This document shows positions 1 to 8,053 of a DNA stretch of 64,000 nucleotides, in pieces. Under the pieces are notes generated by a model. It ran no database searches. It was not told the origin of the DNA and saw nothing but the letters and a program-made list of their open reading frames with translations. The stretch comes from UBA5314 sp040217815. GTDB taxonomy: Bacteria; Bacillota; Syntrophomonadia; Syntrophomonadales; Syntrophomonadaceae. Both the position numbers and the translations under genes were made by a program. The first letter of the stretch is position 1. Every line of letters starts with the position of its first letter. Location: contig JBEHWI010000001.1 in assembly GCA_040217815.1 (NCBI GenBank), positions 1 through 64,000 of the forward strand. Reading direction: 5' to 3'.

Positions 1-282
1 CTTAGCTCTTCGAGCTTTTCGTTTGGCTGCTCCGTCCGGCGCGCATTGACTATCCTATCACCATCTGGCCGGTTAGTCAACACGTTAATTTTTGGTAAGA
101 CCCTTTCAGGTCTTCGGCGCTTAATTCCGGCTCGATTTTAAACCTTAAAGTTCCTCAATCTCACCAGTATTTGGCGAACTTCGTCGCCCAACGCGCAAGA
201 ATTATGATACCATGCACCTGTTGGTCTGTCAAGCTTATCAGGGGTGATTTTGCTAATTTTCACACGGCTCGTGAAAATATCG
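1..282. other. intergenic segment left of yunB, no convincing gene
   Basis: No supported coding region. A short inverted repeat lies at 97-114 (AAGACC, 6-base loop, GGTCTT) but has no T-run after it on either strand, so it is not called a terminator. A minus-strand promoter-like pair lies at 52-80 and is listed separately. The rest is probably the 5' region of a leftward gene beyond the window edge. Confidence 0.4.
52..80 (-). promoter_or_regulatory. sigma-A-type promoter firing leftward out of the window
   Basis: On the minus strand TTGACT (75-80) and TAGGAT (52-57) are separated by 17 bases, close to the vegetative consensus. The transcript would run off the left edge, so its target is not visible. 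This is sequence resemblance only. Confidence 0.5.
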
Positions 283-942
283 TCATTTGCCCTGGGTAAA
301 TCGATATAAATCAGATTCACCACTCTTAAAATTAACGTAGTTACTGGGCACGTCGCCTACTATAATCGTCTCGGCCAGTGGTACGGTACTGCCCACTTCA
401 ACTTCATCAGACAGGTACGGTACCGCTACTTTCATTTTGGTGGCTATATTCATTGATATCAGATGTCTGGTCTGGTTTATTCCGGCCTGTTCGAAACGGT
501 CCTCTAAATTGACATGAACTTCACTGGATGGAATAATCTTAACACTCATAGTTGGGCCCCAGGCAGCAAGTATCTTTAAGCCGCTCAACTGGCCAATGGG
601 GATATCGACACTGTCTTCTTTCATTTCCCCCATCGAATGGGAGAGAACTTGAACCGTGCTGGCTATCAGCCGGTTGAGTACCACCGTATTCGGCTGGATA
701 AGCACAATCTTTCCGTCATTGTCTTTGTGAATTACCACCATATCATCGTACTTTACCTGGGCCACCACCTCTTCATTGACTATCCGGTTTAAAATCTCGG
801 TTCCCTGCAGTTGAACGCTGGACTTGGATAACTGCAAAATGCTGGCTTTCAGTCTGAAGTCAATATATAAGAAAAAAAACAGAACAATGAGAAAAGCTCC
901 CACCCAGATTAACTTTTTGGGTTTTCTTCTTCCAAATCTCAT
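283..942 (-). CDS. yunB: sporulation protein YunB
   Basis: A 219-residue protein with a basic N-terminus, one membrane segment (about residues 9-26) and an outside domain, matching the YunB family, which is made in the mother cell and is needed for normal spore formation in Bacillus. Typical features are the 'AAWGPTMSVKI' stretch, the 'SEVHVNLEDRFEQAGINQTRH' region and 'VAVPYLSDEVEVGSTVPLAE' near the C-terminus. The ATG at 942 is chosen because GGAGGCG lies just upstream; a longer reading frame has no such site. The ribosome site almost abuts a palindromic repeat element (955-1200), so the native promoter has been displaced or lies inside the element. Confidence 0.85.
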   Translation of the reverse strand: MRFGRRKPKKLIWVGAFLIVLFFFLYIDFRLKASILQLSKSSVQLQGTEILNRIVNEEVVAQVKYDDMVVIHKDNDGKIVLIQPNTVVLNRLIASTVQVLSHSMGEMKEDSVDIPIGQLSGLKILAAWGPTMSVKIIPSSEVHVNLEDRFEQAGINQTRHLISMNIATKMKVAVPYLSDEVEVGSTVPLAETIIVGDVPSNYVNFKSGESDLYRFTQGK

Positions 943-954
943 TCTATCGCCTCC

Positions 955-1200
955 ACTGGTACACTGGTAACCCTGATTCTGTATATTACTCGTCGAGGGA
1001 AATTTGTGCAGGGCAAGGCGGAGGCCGGCTCCTTGCCGTCCTGGCAACGCTGCACTAGACCGCCCATGGTCGTCGCCGCATTAGCCCGTCAGTGGGCGTC
1101 GGAACGAGTAATACTGGACGTATTGCTACCCACGACAACGCAGTCATGCAGAAATTTAGTCGACGATAATGTATAGAATCAGGGTTACCAGTGTACCAGT
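955..1200. mobile_element. MITE-like palindromic element, copy 1
   Basis: A 246-bp non-coding block with terminal inverted repeats. The outer 26 bases (955-980 against the complement of 1175-1200) match exactly and weaker pairing continues to about 48 bases. GTAC lies close to each end (959-962 and 1193-1196). The inside carries short inverted repeats, including GCCC/GGGC around 1084-1097. A diverged second copy lies at 60397-60611; both share GCATTAGCCCGTC and TAATACTGGACGTATTGC. Copy 1 has about 27 extra internal bases. No transposase is encoded, so mobility would need an enzyme acting from elsewhere. Confidence 0.75.
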
Positions 1201-1294
1201 ACAGTATATGAAAAACAGGAAGCATTAGATATGTATATTTTTCTTATCCTAATATATATTGCTCTTCGTAATTATCTTAACGACTGTTCCCTTT

Positions 1295-1323
1295 TTGAAA
1301 AAAAACGGATGGTAGGCTAAACT
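1295..1323 (+). promoter_or_regulatory. possible gltX promoter
   Basis: TTGAAA (1295-1300) and TAAACT (1318-1323) with a 17-base spacer. The predicted start of transcription would fall at or inside the gltX ribosome site (AAGGAG, 1332-1337), leaving a very short leader, so an alternative promoter further upstream is possible. Confidence 0.35.
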
Positions 1324-1346
1324 AATCTACGAAGGAGTTGAAAGAG

Positions 1347-2807
1347 ATGGATGTGAGAGTGCGTTTTGCACCCAGCCCAACCGGCAGTCTTCATATTGGG
1401 GGAGCACGAACTGCCCTTTTTAACTGGCTTTTTGCCCGGCAGAACCAGGGCAAGCTCATTTTGCGGCTGGAGGATACCGATGCCGGTCGTTCCACCGAAG
1501 ATTCGGCCCGGGGTATCGTGGAAGGGCTTAGATGGCTCGGACTGAACTGGGATGAAGGTCCAGAGGTAGGAGGAGAATACGGCCCTTATTACCAGAGCCA
1601 GCGTCTGACTACCTATAATATATACCTTAAAAAGTTGCTGGAAAGCGGGCAGGCTTATTACTGTTTTTGCTCAGCCGAAAAACTGCAAAAGGAAAAGGAA
1701 GAAGCTCAAAGGCAAAAAGCTACATATAAATATAGCGGACACTGCCGCGTTCTTTCCCGGGGCGATGTTGAGGCCCGTCTGGCTGCCGGAGAAAAACCGG
1801 TGATCCGTTTGTCCGTGCCTTCTGATGGTATTACCGTAGTTGAAGACCTGGTTAGAGGCCGCGTGGAATTCGCCAACAACCTCTTTGATGACTTTATCAT
1901 CGCCAAATCCGACGGCTGGCCAACCTATAATTTTGCAGTGGTGGTTGACGACTATACCATGAAAATCAGCCATGTAATAAGAGCCGAAGAACACCTCTCC
2001 AACACTCCCAAACAGATGTTTATTTACCGGGCCCTGGGCTGGCAGGCGCCTTCTTTTGCACACGTATCCATGATTCTTTCCCCGGACCGGAGCAAGCTTT
2101 CCAAACGCCATGGGGCCACCTCGGTTCAGGAATTCCGTGATCAAGGCTACCTGCCGGAGACCCTGGCCAACTACCTGGCTTTGCTGGGATGGTCCACCGG
2201 CCAGGACCGGGATTTTTGGAACCTCCCGGACATGATTAAAGAATTTAGTCTAAAGGATATATCCCGCTCCCCGGCTGTCTATGACGTTGAAAAACTGACC
2301 TGGATGAATGGTCATTATATAAGCGAATGCCCCACCCCAAGACTGGGCGATACATTGACAGGGGAGGCTGAGGCTAAAGGCTGGCCGGTTGGCAGCAATA
2401 AGGATTATTTCTTTAAGGCTATTGAACTTGTTAAAACCCGGGCTAAAACAACCGTTGAAATTCTAGCGCTGATTGAATATTTCTACGAGGAGCCCATAAA
2501 CTACGATGAAAAGGGTTTGAACAAGTATTTCCACAAAGATAATGCTCCGGTGCTGCTTCAAGCCGCTGAAGAACTGGTAGAAGAGTTGAACATTTTCTGC
2601 GCCGAAACCCTGGAAGATGCTATTCGTTCTAAGGCCGCATCGATGGGGGTTAAAGCCGGGGACCTGATACACCCTATCAGATTGGCGGTTTCGGGGCGGA
2701 CCAATACACCCGGACTTTTTGAAATAATGGCGGTTCTGGGCCGAGAAGTTTGTTTAAGGAGAATACGAGCTGCGCTGGCTTTTGTCGATGCCATAAAGAG
2801 CAACTAA
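1347..2807 (+). CDS. gltX: glutamyl-tRNA synthetase
   Basis: A 486-residue class I synthetase that attaches glutamate to tRNA-Glu, and in most Gram-positive bacteria also to tRNA-Gln, which is then amidated by GatCAB. The HIGH-type motif is in 'PSPTGSLHIGGART' near the N-terminus and the KMSKS-type motif is 'SKLSKRHG' around residue 255. A Cys-x-Cys and a later His-Cys near residues 105-135 suggest a zinc site. The ATG at 1347 is 9 bases after AAGGAG; an in-frame TTG at 1338 touches the ribosome site and is rejected. The gene is followed directly by tRNA-Gln and tRNA-Glu genes, its likely substrates. Whether it is non-discriminating is inferred from lineage and context. Confidence 0.97.
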   Translation: MDVRVRFAPSPTGSLHIGGARTALFNWLFARQNQGKLILRLEDTDAGRSTEDSARGIVEGLRWLGLNWDEGPEVGGEYGPYYQSQRLTTYNIYLKKLLESGQAYYCFCSAEKLQKEKEEAQRQKATYKYSGHCRVLSRGDVEARLAAGEKPVIRLSVPSDGITVVEDLVRGRVEFANNLFDDFIIAKSDGWPTYNFAVVVDDYTMKISHVIRAEEHLSNTPKQMFIYRALGWQAPSFAHVSMILSPDRSKLSKRHGATSVQEFRDQGYLPETLANYLALLGWSTGQDRDFWNLPDMIKEFSLKDISRSPAVYDVEKLTWMNGHYISECPTPRLGDTLTGEAEAKGWPVGSNKDYFFKAIELVKTRAKTTVEILALIEYFYEEPINYDEKGLNKYFHKDNAPVLLQAAEELVEELNIFCAETLEDAIRSKAASMGVKAGDLIHPIRLAVSGRTNTPGLFEIMAVLGREVCLRRIRAALAFVDAIKSN

Positions 2808-2860
2808 TGGTGGAATACGGGCAAGCTCCAGTCCAAAATCAGTATAATGTTCCAAACCCT

Positions 2861-2889
2861 TTGACAAGAGTATTAGCCTGTATTATAAT
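2861..2889 (+). promoter_or_regulatory. strong sigma-A promoter for the tRNA pair
   Basis: TTGACA (2861-2866) and TATAAT (2884-2889) are both perfect consensus hexamers with the ideal 17-base spacer. The first tRNA starts 33 bases after the -10 box, as expected for a strong stable-RNA promoter. Confidence 0.9.
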
Positions 2890-2921
2890 GATTATCGCGC
2901 GGGTAAGATTACCCGAAAAAT

Positions 2922-2995
2922 AGCCGGTTGGTGTAATGGTAGCACGACTGACTCTGGATCAGTTCGCGAGGGTTCGAGTCCTTCACCGGCTGCCA
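2922..2995 (+). tRNA. tRNA-Gln (anticodon CTG)
   Basis: A complete cloverleaf with encoded CCA. The acceptor arms AGCCGGT and ACCGGCT pair over 7 bp. The anticodon stem ACTGA/TCAGT encloses the loop CTCTGGA, giving anticodon CTG, which reads CAG. The T arm holds GGTTCGAGTCC. It is separated from tRNA-Glu by three bases and shares its promoter. Confidence 0.95.
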
Positions 2996-2998
2996 TAT

Positions 2999-3074
2999 GG
3001 CCCCATCGTCTAGAGGCCTAGGATGCCGCCCTCTCACGGCGGAGACAGGGGTTCGACTCCCCTTGGGGCTACCA
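2999..3074 (+). tRNA. tRNA-Glu (anticodon CTC)
   Basis: A complete cloverleaf with encoded CCA. The acceptor arms GGCCCCA and TGGGGCT pair with one G-T wobble at the first position. The anticodon stem CCGCC/GGCGG encloses CTCTCAC, giving anticodon CTC, which reads GAG. The T loop is GTTCGAC with the stem AGGGG/CCCCT. Confidence 0.95.
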
Positions 3075-3113
3075 AGCTTATCCTTACAGAACATAATGTA
3101 AGCAGCAATATAT

Positions 3114-3142
3114 CGGGATTGATTCCCGGTCTTTTGTTTTTT
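3114..3142 (+). terminator. terminator after the tRNA pair
   Basis: CGGGA and TCCCG form a hairpin around a five-base loop, followed by a T-rich run (TCTTTTGTTTTTT). It ends the tRNA transcript. Confidence 0.75.
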
Positions 3143-3195
3143 AGGAGAAAAAGGCCCGGAGTGTCAGCCCTGTGGCAATGATATTTCCTGGAGGA

Positions 3196-3224
3196 TTGTT
3201 GAAAAACCGTTTTGTGGTTAAAAT
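3196..3224 (+). promoter_or_regulatory. possible promoter for the 83-residue protein
   Basis: TTGTTG (3196-3201) and TAAAAT (3219-3224) with a 17-base spacer, about 60 bases before the start codon at 3284. Confidence 0.4.
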
Positions 3225-3283
3225 AGAAAATGCGTGCTGCATAGATTTAGCAGCCCGCCAATTGAGAATGGAGGTCAATTCTA

Positions 3284-3535
3284 ATGCGAACCCTGGTCGC
3301 TACCGCTCTTGCCAATTCCAAAGGCAATGACGTTTACTGCACGGCCCGAAAACTGGATGATCGTTATATGAAACTGCTGCGCCATACCGAGCGTCAAGTC
3401 CTGGAAGAGTTAGGGTTTACTTTTATCAGGCTGGTTTCTTTGGAGTATCCGAATGTTAAGGGACACGCCATATTTTTTGAAGGTCACATGGATGAAATGC
3501 TGAGAGCCTTAAAGAGTTTGGAAAAAGTATACTAA
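3284..3535 (+). CDS. small hypothetical protein (83 residues)
   Basis: Not recognised. It starts at ATG 3284 with GGAGG (3270-3274) at the right distance and ends just before a strong bidirectional terminator, which supports it as a real gene. It has no signal peptide or membrane segment, a single Cys, and looks like a small mixed alpha/beta cytosolic protein: a helical charged middle ('LRHTERQVLEELGF'), a strand-like 'TFIRLVSLEYPN' and a C-terminal helix. It lies alone between the tRNA cluster and tyrS on the opposite strand, so context gives no function. Confidence 0.7.
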   Translation: MRTLVATALANSKGNDVYCTARKLDDRYMKLLRHTERQVLEELGFTFIRLVSLEYPNVKGHAIFFEGHMDEMLRALKSLEKVY

Positions 3536-3540
3536 TAAAA

Positions 3541-3581
3541 ACAGCCGGAACAAACATACTCGTAACTGTTGTTCCGGCTGT
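3541..3581. terminator. bidirectional terminator between the small gene and tyrS
   Basis: ACAGCCGGAACA (3541-3552) pairs perfectly with TGTTCCGGCTGT (3570-3581) over 12 bp. A-rich sequence on the left and T-rich sequence on the right suit termination of both converging genes. Confidence 0.85.
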
Positions 3582-3593
3582 TCTATTAAGCTT

Positions 3594-4811
3594 TTAATCA
3601 ATACGGATCTTTCCAAATTTGCGCTTGCCTATCTGAATAACCATTCCATCTTTAAGCACAATATTTTCGTTGACAAATTTTTCACCATTAACCTTGATCG
3701 CCCCCTGTTCCAGCATTCTCTTGCCTTCACTGGTCGACTTTACTAATTGGTGGTCGCTCATGAACTTGGGCAGCCAGGCCTCACCCGCTTCAGCCATGAT
3801 TTCAGGAACATCGTCAGGAATGTCCCGGCGAGAGAAGACCAGCTCGAATTTGGCCTGGGCCTGCTGGGCTTCTTCGGAATTGTGGTACATGCATATTATT
3901 TCTCGGGCCAGGCGCATTTTGGCGTCACGGGGGTTGAGTTCTCCGCCATCCATGGCCTGATGCAATTTCTGAAGTTCCATGAGTGAAACCCGGGTTAACA
4001 GCTCAAAATAGCGTATTATCAGGGTATCGGGTATAGACATAGTCTTGCCGAACATCTCATAGGCCTCATCGTTAACCCCTATATAATTGCCCAGGCTCTT
4101 GCTCATTTTCTGAACCCCGTCGGTGCCTTCCAGAATGGGCATCATCAAGGCCACCTGGGGTTCCATTCCATATTCTTTTTGCAGATTACGCCCCACCAGA
4201 AGATTAAACTTTTGATCAGTTCCTCCCAGTTCAACGTCAGACTTCAACTCAACTGAATCATAGCCCTGCATAAGGGGATACATAAACTCATGGATCCCTA
4301 TGGGAAGGCCTTCTTTATAGCGTTTCGAGAAATCATCGCGCTCCAGCATGCGCGCTACCGTATATTTTCCGGCTAGGTTTAAAACATCCACCAGGTTAAG
4401 CGGCATAAGCCATTCACTGTTAAAATGGATAATAGTCCGCTCGGCGTCTAAAACTTTGAAGATCTGCTCCTTATAAGTAGCCGCGTTGGCTATGACCTCT
4501 TCTTCCGTCAACTGTTTGCGGGTTTCTGATTTTCCGCTGGGATCTCCAATTCGTCCCGTAAAATCACCGATAATCAGGTGCACCTCATGACCCAGGTCTT
4601 GAAACTGGCGCAGCTTGTTGAGAACCACGGTATGTCCAAGGTGAATATCAGGAGCGGTCGGATCCAACCCCAATTTAATCCGCAGAGGGCGGTTTTCCTT
4701 TATAGCGCGAAATAATTTATCTTTCAACTCTTCTTCTGGCACGATTTCGGCCACTCCGCGGCGAATAACGGCCATTTGCTCTTCTACTTGCCCTTTTATG
4801 CTACTTTCCAC
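3594..4811 (-). CDS. tyrS: tyrosyl-tRNA synthetase
   Basis: A 405-residue class I synthetase that charges tRNA-Tyr. The HIGH-type motif is in 'DPTAPDIHLGHTVVL' and the KMSKS motif is intact in 'VQKMSKSLGNYIG'. The C-terminal part ('MLEQGAIKVNGE' onward) is an S4-type RNA-binding domain. Sequence style fits the TyrZ-like subgroup. Start is GTG at 4811, with AAGGAGG placed correctly; a longer frame lacks a ribosome site. The 150-base gap to the divergent PBP gene has no room for a T-box leader, so the T-box control common for tyrS in Firmicutes is not seen. Confidence 0.96.
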   Translation of the reverse strand: MESSIKGQVEEQMAVIRRGVAEIVPEEELKDKLFRAIKENRPLRIKLGLDPTAPDIHLGHTVVLNKLRQFQDLGHEVHLIIGDFTGRIGDPSGKSETRKQLTEEEVIANAATYKEQIFKVLDAERTIIHFNSEWLMPLNLVDVLNLAGKYTVARMLERDDFSKRYKEGLPIGIHEFMYPLMQGYDSVELKSDVELGGTDQKFNLLVGRNLQKEYGMEPQVALMMPILEGTDGVQKMSKSLGNYIGVNDEAYEMFGKTMSIPDTLIIRYFELLTRVSLMELQKLHQAMDGGELNPRDAKMRLAREIICMYHNSEEAQQAQAKFELVFSRRDIPDDVPEIMAEAGEAWLPKFMSDHQLVKSTSEGKRMLEQGAIKVNGEKFVNENIVLKDGMVIQIGKRKFGKIRID

Positions 4812-4903
4812 AAAATTACCTCCTTGCCATAAAAAATAATAGCACACTAAAATGAGTATGTGCAATAATTAGAGCATCGAAGCGTATGGTAGGTAATAGA
4901 AGT

Positions 4904-4931
4904 TTGGATTTTCGGTTATTTATAGTATAGT
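4904..4931 (+). promoter_or_regulatory. possible promoter of the class A PBP gene
   Basis: TTGGAT (4904-4909) and TATAGT (4926-4931) with a 16-base spacer, 30 bases before the ATG at 4962. Confidence 0.45.
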
Positions 4932-4961
4932 CTGATACCTGGCAGGAGGAAAACACTGACT

Positions 4962-7352
4962 ATGACACGTGACCTTGCCCAGTCGCAGTTAAAGGGGAAA
5001 CGAAAGATCAATTTCAAGAGAATAAGAAGCATTGTATTAGTCCTTTTTGCAGTTATGTTTTTATGCGGCGTTGGTGTCGTTGTTTATGCCACCTCGGGAA
5101 TGCCGCCATTTGATCCGGAACAATTAACCGGTGCCCGTACTACGGAAGTGCTGGATGACCAGGGCAAAGTCGTTGCCAGTCTACATGCCGAAGAAAACCG
5201 GACCGAAATAACCATCGATAAGGTCCCCAAAGACCTGGTCAATGCTTTTCTGGCCATAGAAGACCAGGAATTCTACAATCATCACGGAGTAAATTTCAAA
5301 GGCATTGCGCGGGCGTTGGTCGTAAACCTACAGGAAGGCGGAAAAAGCCAGGGGGCCAGCACTATTACCCAGCAGCTGGCCAGAAGCGCCTTTTTATCCT
5401 CGGAAAAGCAATGGGTCCGTAAGGTCCAGGAAATCATACTGGCCTTTAAGCTGGAATCCAAGTATTCAAAAGATGAAATTTTGACCATGTATATGAATAA
5501 AATATACTTTGGTGCCGGCGCCTATGGAGTTCAAGCGGCGTCCAACACCTACTTCGGCAAAAACGTCGACAAGCTCACCCTGGCCGAAGCTTCGATGATC
5601 GCCGGACTTCCCCAGAGTCCCAGCGCCTATGATCCGCTCCGCTACATGGACAAGGCCAAAAACCGGCAAAAGATGGTCCTGAATAATATGGTGACATGCG
5701 GTTACATAACCCAGGAGCAAGCGGATCAGGCTTACAACACCCAGCTTAAGCTCAGTACCAAGGTCTCTACCGGCTCCAAATACGGATACTACAAAGACGC
5801 GGTAATAGATGAAGCGGTTGAAATCATGAAGGGAATGAAAACCATCGAGGATCCAGATTCCGCTATCTACCGCGCCGGTTTAAAAATATATACCAGCATG
5901 GACTCAGATCTACAGAGTACTGCTGAAACTTTGTATGCAACCTCTTCCTATTTTCCCAGTGAGACTAAGAACGGATCCATTGTCCAATCCGGAATGGTGG
6001 TTGTTGACCATAAGACCGGAGAAGTCAAAGCCCTCATGGGGGGACGCAAATACGAACAGGTGCGGGGCTTCAATCGAGCCACCAGCGCCTACCGGCAGCC
6101 TGGATCCTGCATCAAGCCGCTGACCGTCTATAGCCCGGCATTGGAGCAAGGCATCATGCCTTTTTATACCCTGGATGACTCTCCTCTGTCCATTAAAGTA
6201 GGCAACACTGTATGGCAGCCCAAAAACTATGATGGGGTGTATCGAGGTCTTATCCCGATGCGAACCGGGGTTCAGTATTCTATCAATACCTATGCGGTCC
6301 AACTGCTCGAAAAGGTAGGCATCCGCTATTCCTTTGATTTCGGAAACAAATTGGGGTTGGACCTGATAGATAAACCGGGAACTAATGACCTGGCCCTGGC
6401 CCCCCTGGCCTTAGGTGGATTGACCCACGGAGTTACCCCTATGCAAATGGCGGGCGCTTATGGCACCATCGGCAACGGTGGAGTATATATCAAACCCCAC
6501 CTGATTCTAAAAATTGAGGACGCCAATGGAACAGTAATCTACAACTTCAAGCCAGAATACAAGCGGGTAATGTCTGAACAAACCGCCTGGTTGATGAACA
6601 GCATGATGCAGACGGTTGTGCAACAGGGAACCGGAACTAAAGCTCAGGTCCCCGGAGTACCCACCTGCGGGAAAACCGGTACCTCAGAAGAATATGCCAA
6701 CAGCTGGTTTTGCGGCTTTACCCCCGAGTACGCCTGTGCCGTTTACATGGGCTATGATCGCCAGGACTACAGTATGAACCACATTTACGGAGGCTCCTGG
6801 CCGGCCCCGCTGTTCCGGGAACTGCTGACCAAAGCCCATAAACATGGCGGGAGCACCAGTTTTGGGTCAATGCCCGACAAGATAGTCCAGGTTAGCGTGT
6901 GCCGCATATCCGGCAAACTGCCTGGTGCAAACTGCGGCGAAAATGTTATAACGGAATACTGCCGGGCCGATTGTACACCCCAGGAAGTATGTGACGGTCA
7001 CCAACAGGTTTACATCTGTCAGGAATCAGGCATGCTGGCTGGGCCATACTGCCCACACCCGATTCTCAAGAGTATGACCAAAACAGACGGGACCAGCTCT
7101 GATGAAAGCCAGGTTCCCAATCAAGTCTGCACGCTTCATACCATGCCGACCGGAAACACGGCTTTCGGCAGCCAAATAGCTGTATGTCGGGATCCCCGTC
7201 ACGGCGGGACCATGTATCGCGCCAATATTGCAGGGGCAAATCAGACCGGCGGCTGTCCGCCCCAGTATGTCCAATATATAACGCTGCCGGCCGGGCAGGC
7301 TCCTCCTTCTTACTGCGGGATTGCCGACCACCAGGTAAAGAATAGAACTTAA
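4962..7352 (+). CDS. class A penicillin-binding protein with Cys-rich C-terminal tail
   Basis: A 796-residue bifunctional peptidoglycan synthase. A basic cytoplasmic N-terminus precedes one membrane segment (about 21-45). The glycosyltransferase (GT51) domain has the catalytic Glu in 'AIEDQEFYNHHGV' (Glu100) and 'GASTITQQLAR'. The transpeptidase domain has Ser382 in 'PGSCIKP', 'SINTY' and the KTG triad at 571-573. The last ~150 residues hold about eleven Cys in repeated 'C..SG.L....C' units and are probably an extracellular, possibly disulfide-bonded, extension; short units of this kind are known at the C-terminus of PBP1A-like proteins. ATG 4962 follows CAGGAGGA. It is transcribed divergently from tyrS and followed by a lipoprotein gene. 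Confidence 0.95.
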   Translation: MTRDLAQSQLKGKRKINFKRIRSIVLVLFAVMFLCGVGVVVYATSGMPPFDPEQLTGARTTEVLDDQGKVVASLHAEENRTEITIDKVPKDLVNAFLAIEDQEFYNHHGVNFKGIARALVVNLQEGGKSQGASTITQQLARSAFLSSEKQWVRKVQEIILAFKLESKYSKDEILTMYMNKIYFGAGAYGVQAASNTYFGKNVDKLTLAEASMIAGLPQSPSAYDPLRYMDKAKNRQKMVLNNMVTCGYITQEQADQAYNTQLKLSTKVSTGSKYGYYKDAVIDEAVEIMKGMKTIEDPDSAIYRAGLKIYTSMDSDLQSTAETLYATSSYFPSETKNGSIVQSGMVVVDHKTGEVKALMGGRKYEQVRGFNRATSAYRQPGSCIKPLTVYSPALEQGIMPFYTLDDSPLSIKVGNTVWQPKNYDGVYRGLIPMRTGVQYSINTYAVQLLEKVGIRYSFDFGNKLGLDLIDKPGTNDLALAPLALGGLTHGVTPMQMAGAYGTIGNGGVYIKPHLILKIEDANGTVIYNFKPEYKRVMSEQTAWLMNSMMQTVVQQGTGTKAQVPGVPTCGKTGTSEEYANSWFCGFTPEYACAVYMGYDRQDYSMNHIYGGSWPAPLFRELLTKAHKHGGSTSFGSMPDKIVQVSVCRISGKLPGANCGENVITEYCRADCTPQEVCDGHQQVYICQESGMLAGPYCPHPILKSMTKTDGTSSDESQVPNQVCTLHTMPTGNTAFGSQIAVCRDPRHGGTMYRANIAGANQTGGCPPQYVQYITLPAGQAPPSYCGIADHQVKNRT

Positions 7353-7421
7353 TTGCTCCTCCCATCTTTTACCACAATGTGCTAAAGTAAGGGTAGTTTT
7401 TAGTTTGAAGGAGGCGGTCTT

Positions 7422-7979
7422 TTGAAACGTATGGTTCTAATTCTTATTTGTGCTTTTCTCTGTGTGGGATTGTTGACTGCATGCTCCAGTTCGGACAAAA
7501 CAGGCACCACCCAGACCCCAACATCATCCGGGCAGTCGGATGCCAAAGGCAAAGTAGTTGACCCGGTAACCCTCATCACCCAGGACGAGGCTGCTGGTAT
7601 TTTAGGCGAGCCCTCCAAACCCGCCGAAGTAAAAACTTCAGCAATCAATCCCCTGGGGCAGAAAGAAGTTATCTTTAGCCCGGTAAATGACCAATCATTT
7701 AAAATGCTGCAGTTGAGCTTCATACAGAACGAAGGAATGAACAAAGATAAAGTTGCCTCTGGATACAATGTTAAGAAACTTTATGAAGACACCCGCAAGG
7801 GCTTTGCGGATGCCAAGGATGTCAATGGTATTGGTGATCAAGCGTTTATGCGCCCCTCATGGCTTCACGTAGTCAAAGGCAACACCTATTTTGTTATCTA
7901 CATAAATAACAAAGCCACTGACGCCCAAAAAGAGGAAGCCGCTAAATCCCTGGCTATGAAAATTATCAGCCGCCTATAA
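7422..7979 (+). CDS. small lipoprotein of unknown function
   Basis: A 185-residue exported lipoprotein. The N-terminus has a short basic start, a hydrophobic stretch and a lipobox 'LLTAC', so Cys20-21 should be lipid-modified and anchor the protein outside the membrane. A Ser/Thr/Gln-rich linker precedes a folded domain of about 130 residues that I do not recognise. Start is TTG 7422, preceded by AAGGAGG at a standard distance. The gene follows the PBP gene by 69 bases in the same direction and may be cotranscribed, which hints at an envelope role but does not show it. Confidence 0.85.
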   Translation: MKRMVLILICAFLCVGLLTACSSSDKTGTTQTPTSSGQSDAKGKVVDPVTLITQDEAAGILGEPSKPAEVKTSAINPLGQKEVIFSPVNDQSFKMLQLSFIQNEGMNKDKVASGYNVKKLYEDTRKGFADAKDVNGIGDQAFMRPSWLHVVKGNTYFVIYINNKATDAQKEEAAKSLAMKIISRL

Positions 7980-8004
7980 TTATGGAAGGCATGTGCCAAA
8001 AAGA

Positions 8005-8032
8005 AAACCCGCATCAGTATTGATGCGGGTTT
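8005..8032. terminator. bidirectional terminator between lipoprotein gene and mutS2
   Basis: AAACCCGCATCA (8005-8016) pairs with TGATGCGGGTTT (8021-8032) around a 4-base loop, with A-rich and T-rich flanks. It serves the two converging transcripts. Confidence 0.85.
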
Positions 8033-8053
8033 ACATTCTTGTTGGTTAAAGTC

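Noticed and set aside
97..114. Hairpin AAGACC/GGTCTT as yunB terminator
   Set aside because: No T-run follows on either strand and the stem is only 6 bp.
138..323. 61-residue minus-strand reading frame overlapping the end of yunB
   Set aside because: It begins with GTG inside yunB, has no ribosome site and no recognisable pattern.
1338..1340. TTG 1338 as start of gltX
   Set aside because: It touches the ribosome site; ATG 1347 is correctly spaced and gives the normal N-terminus.
4812..4961. T-box leader for tyrS
   Set aside because: The region is too short and lacks the conserved T-box sequence.
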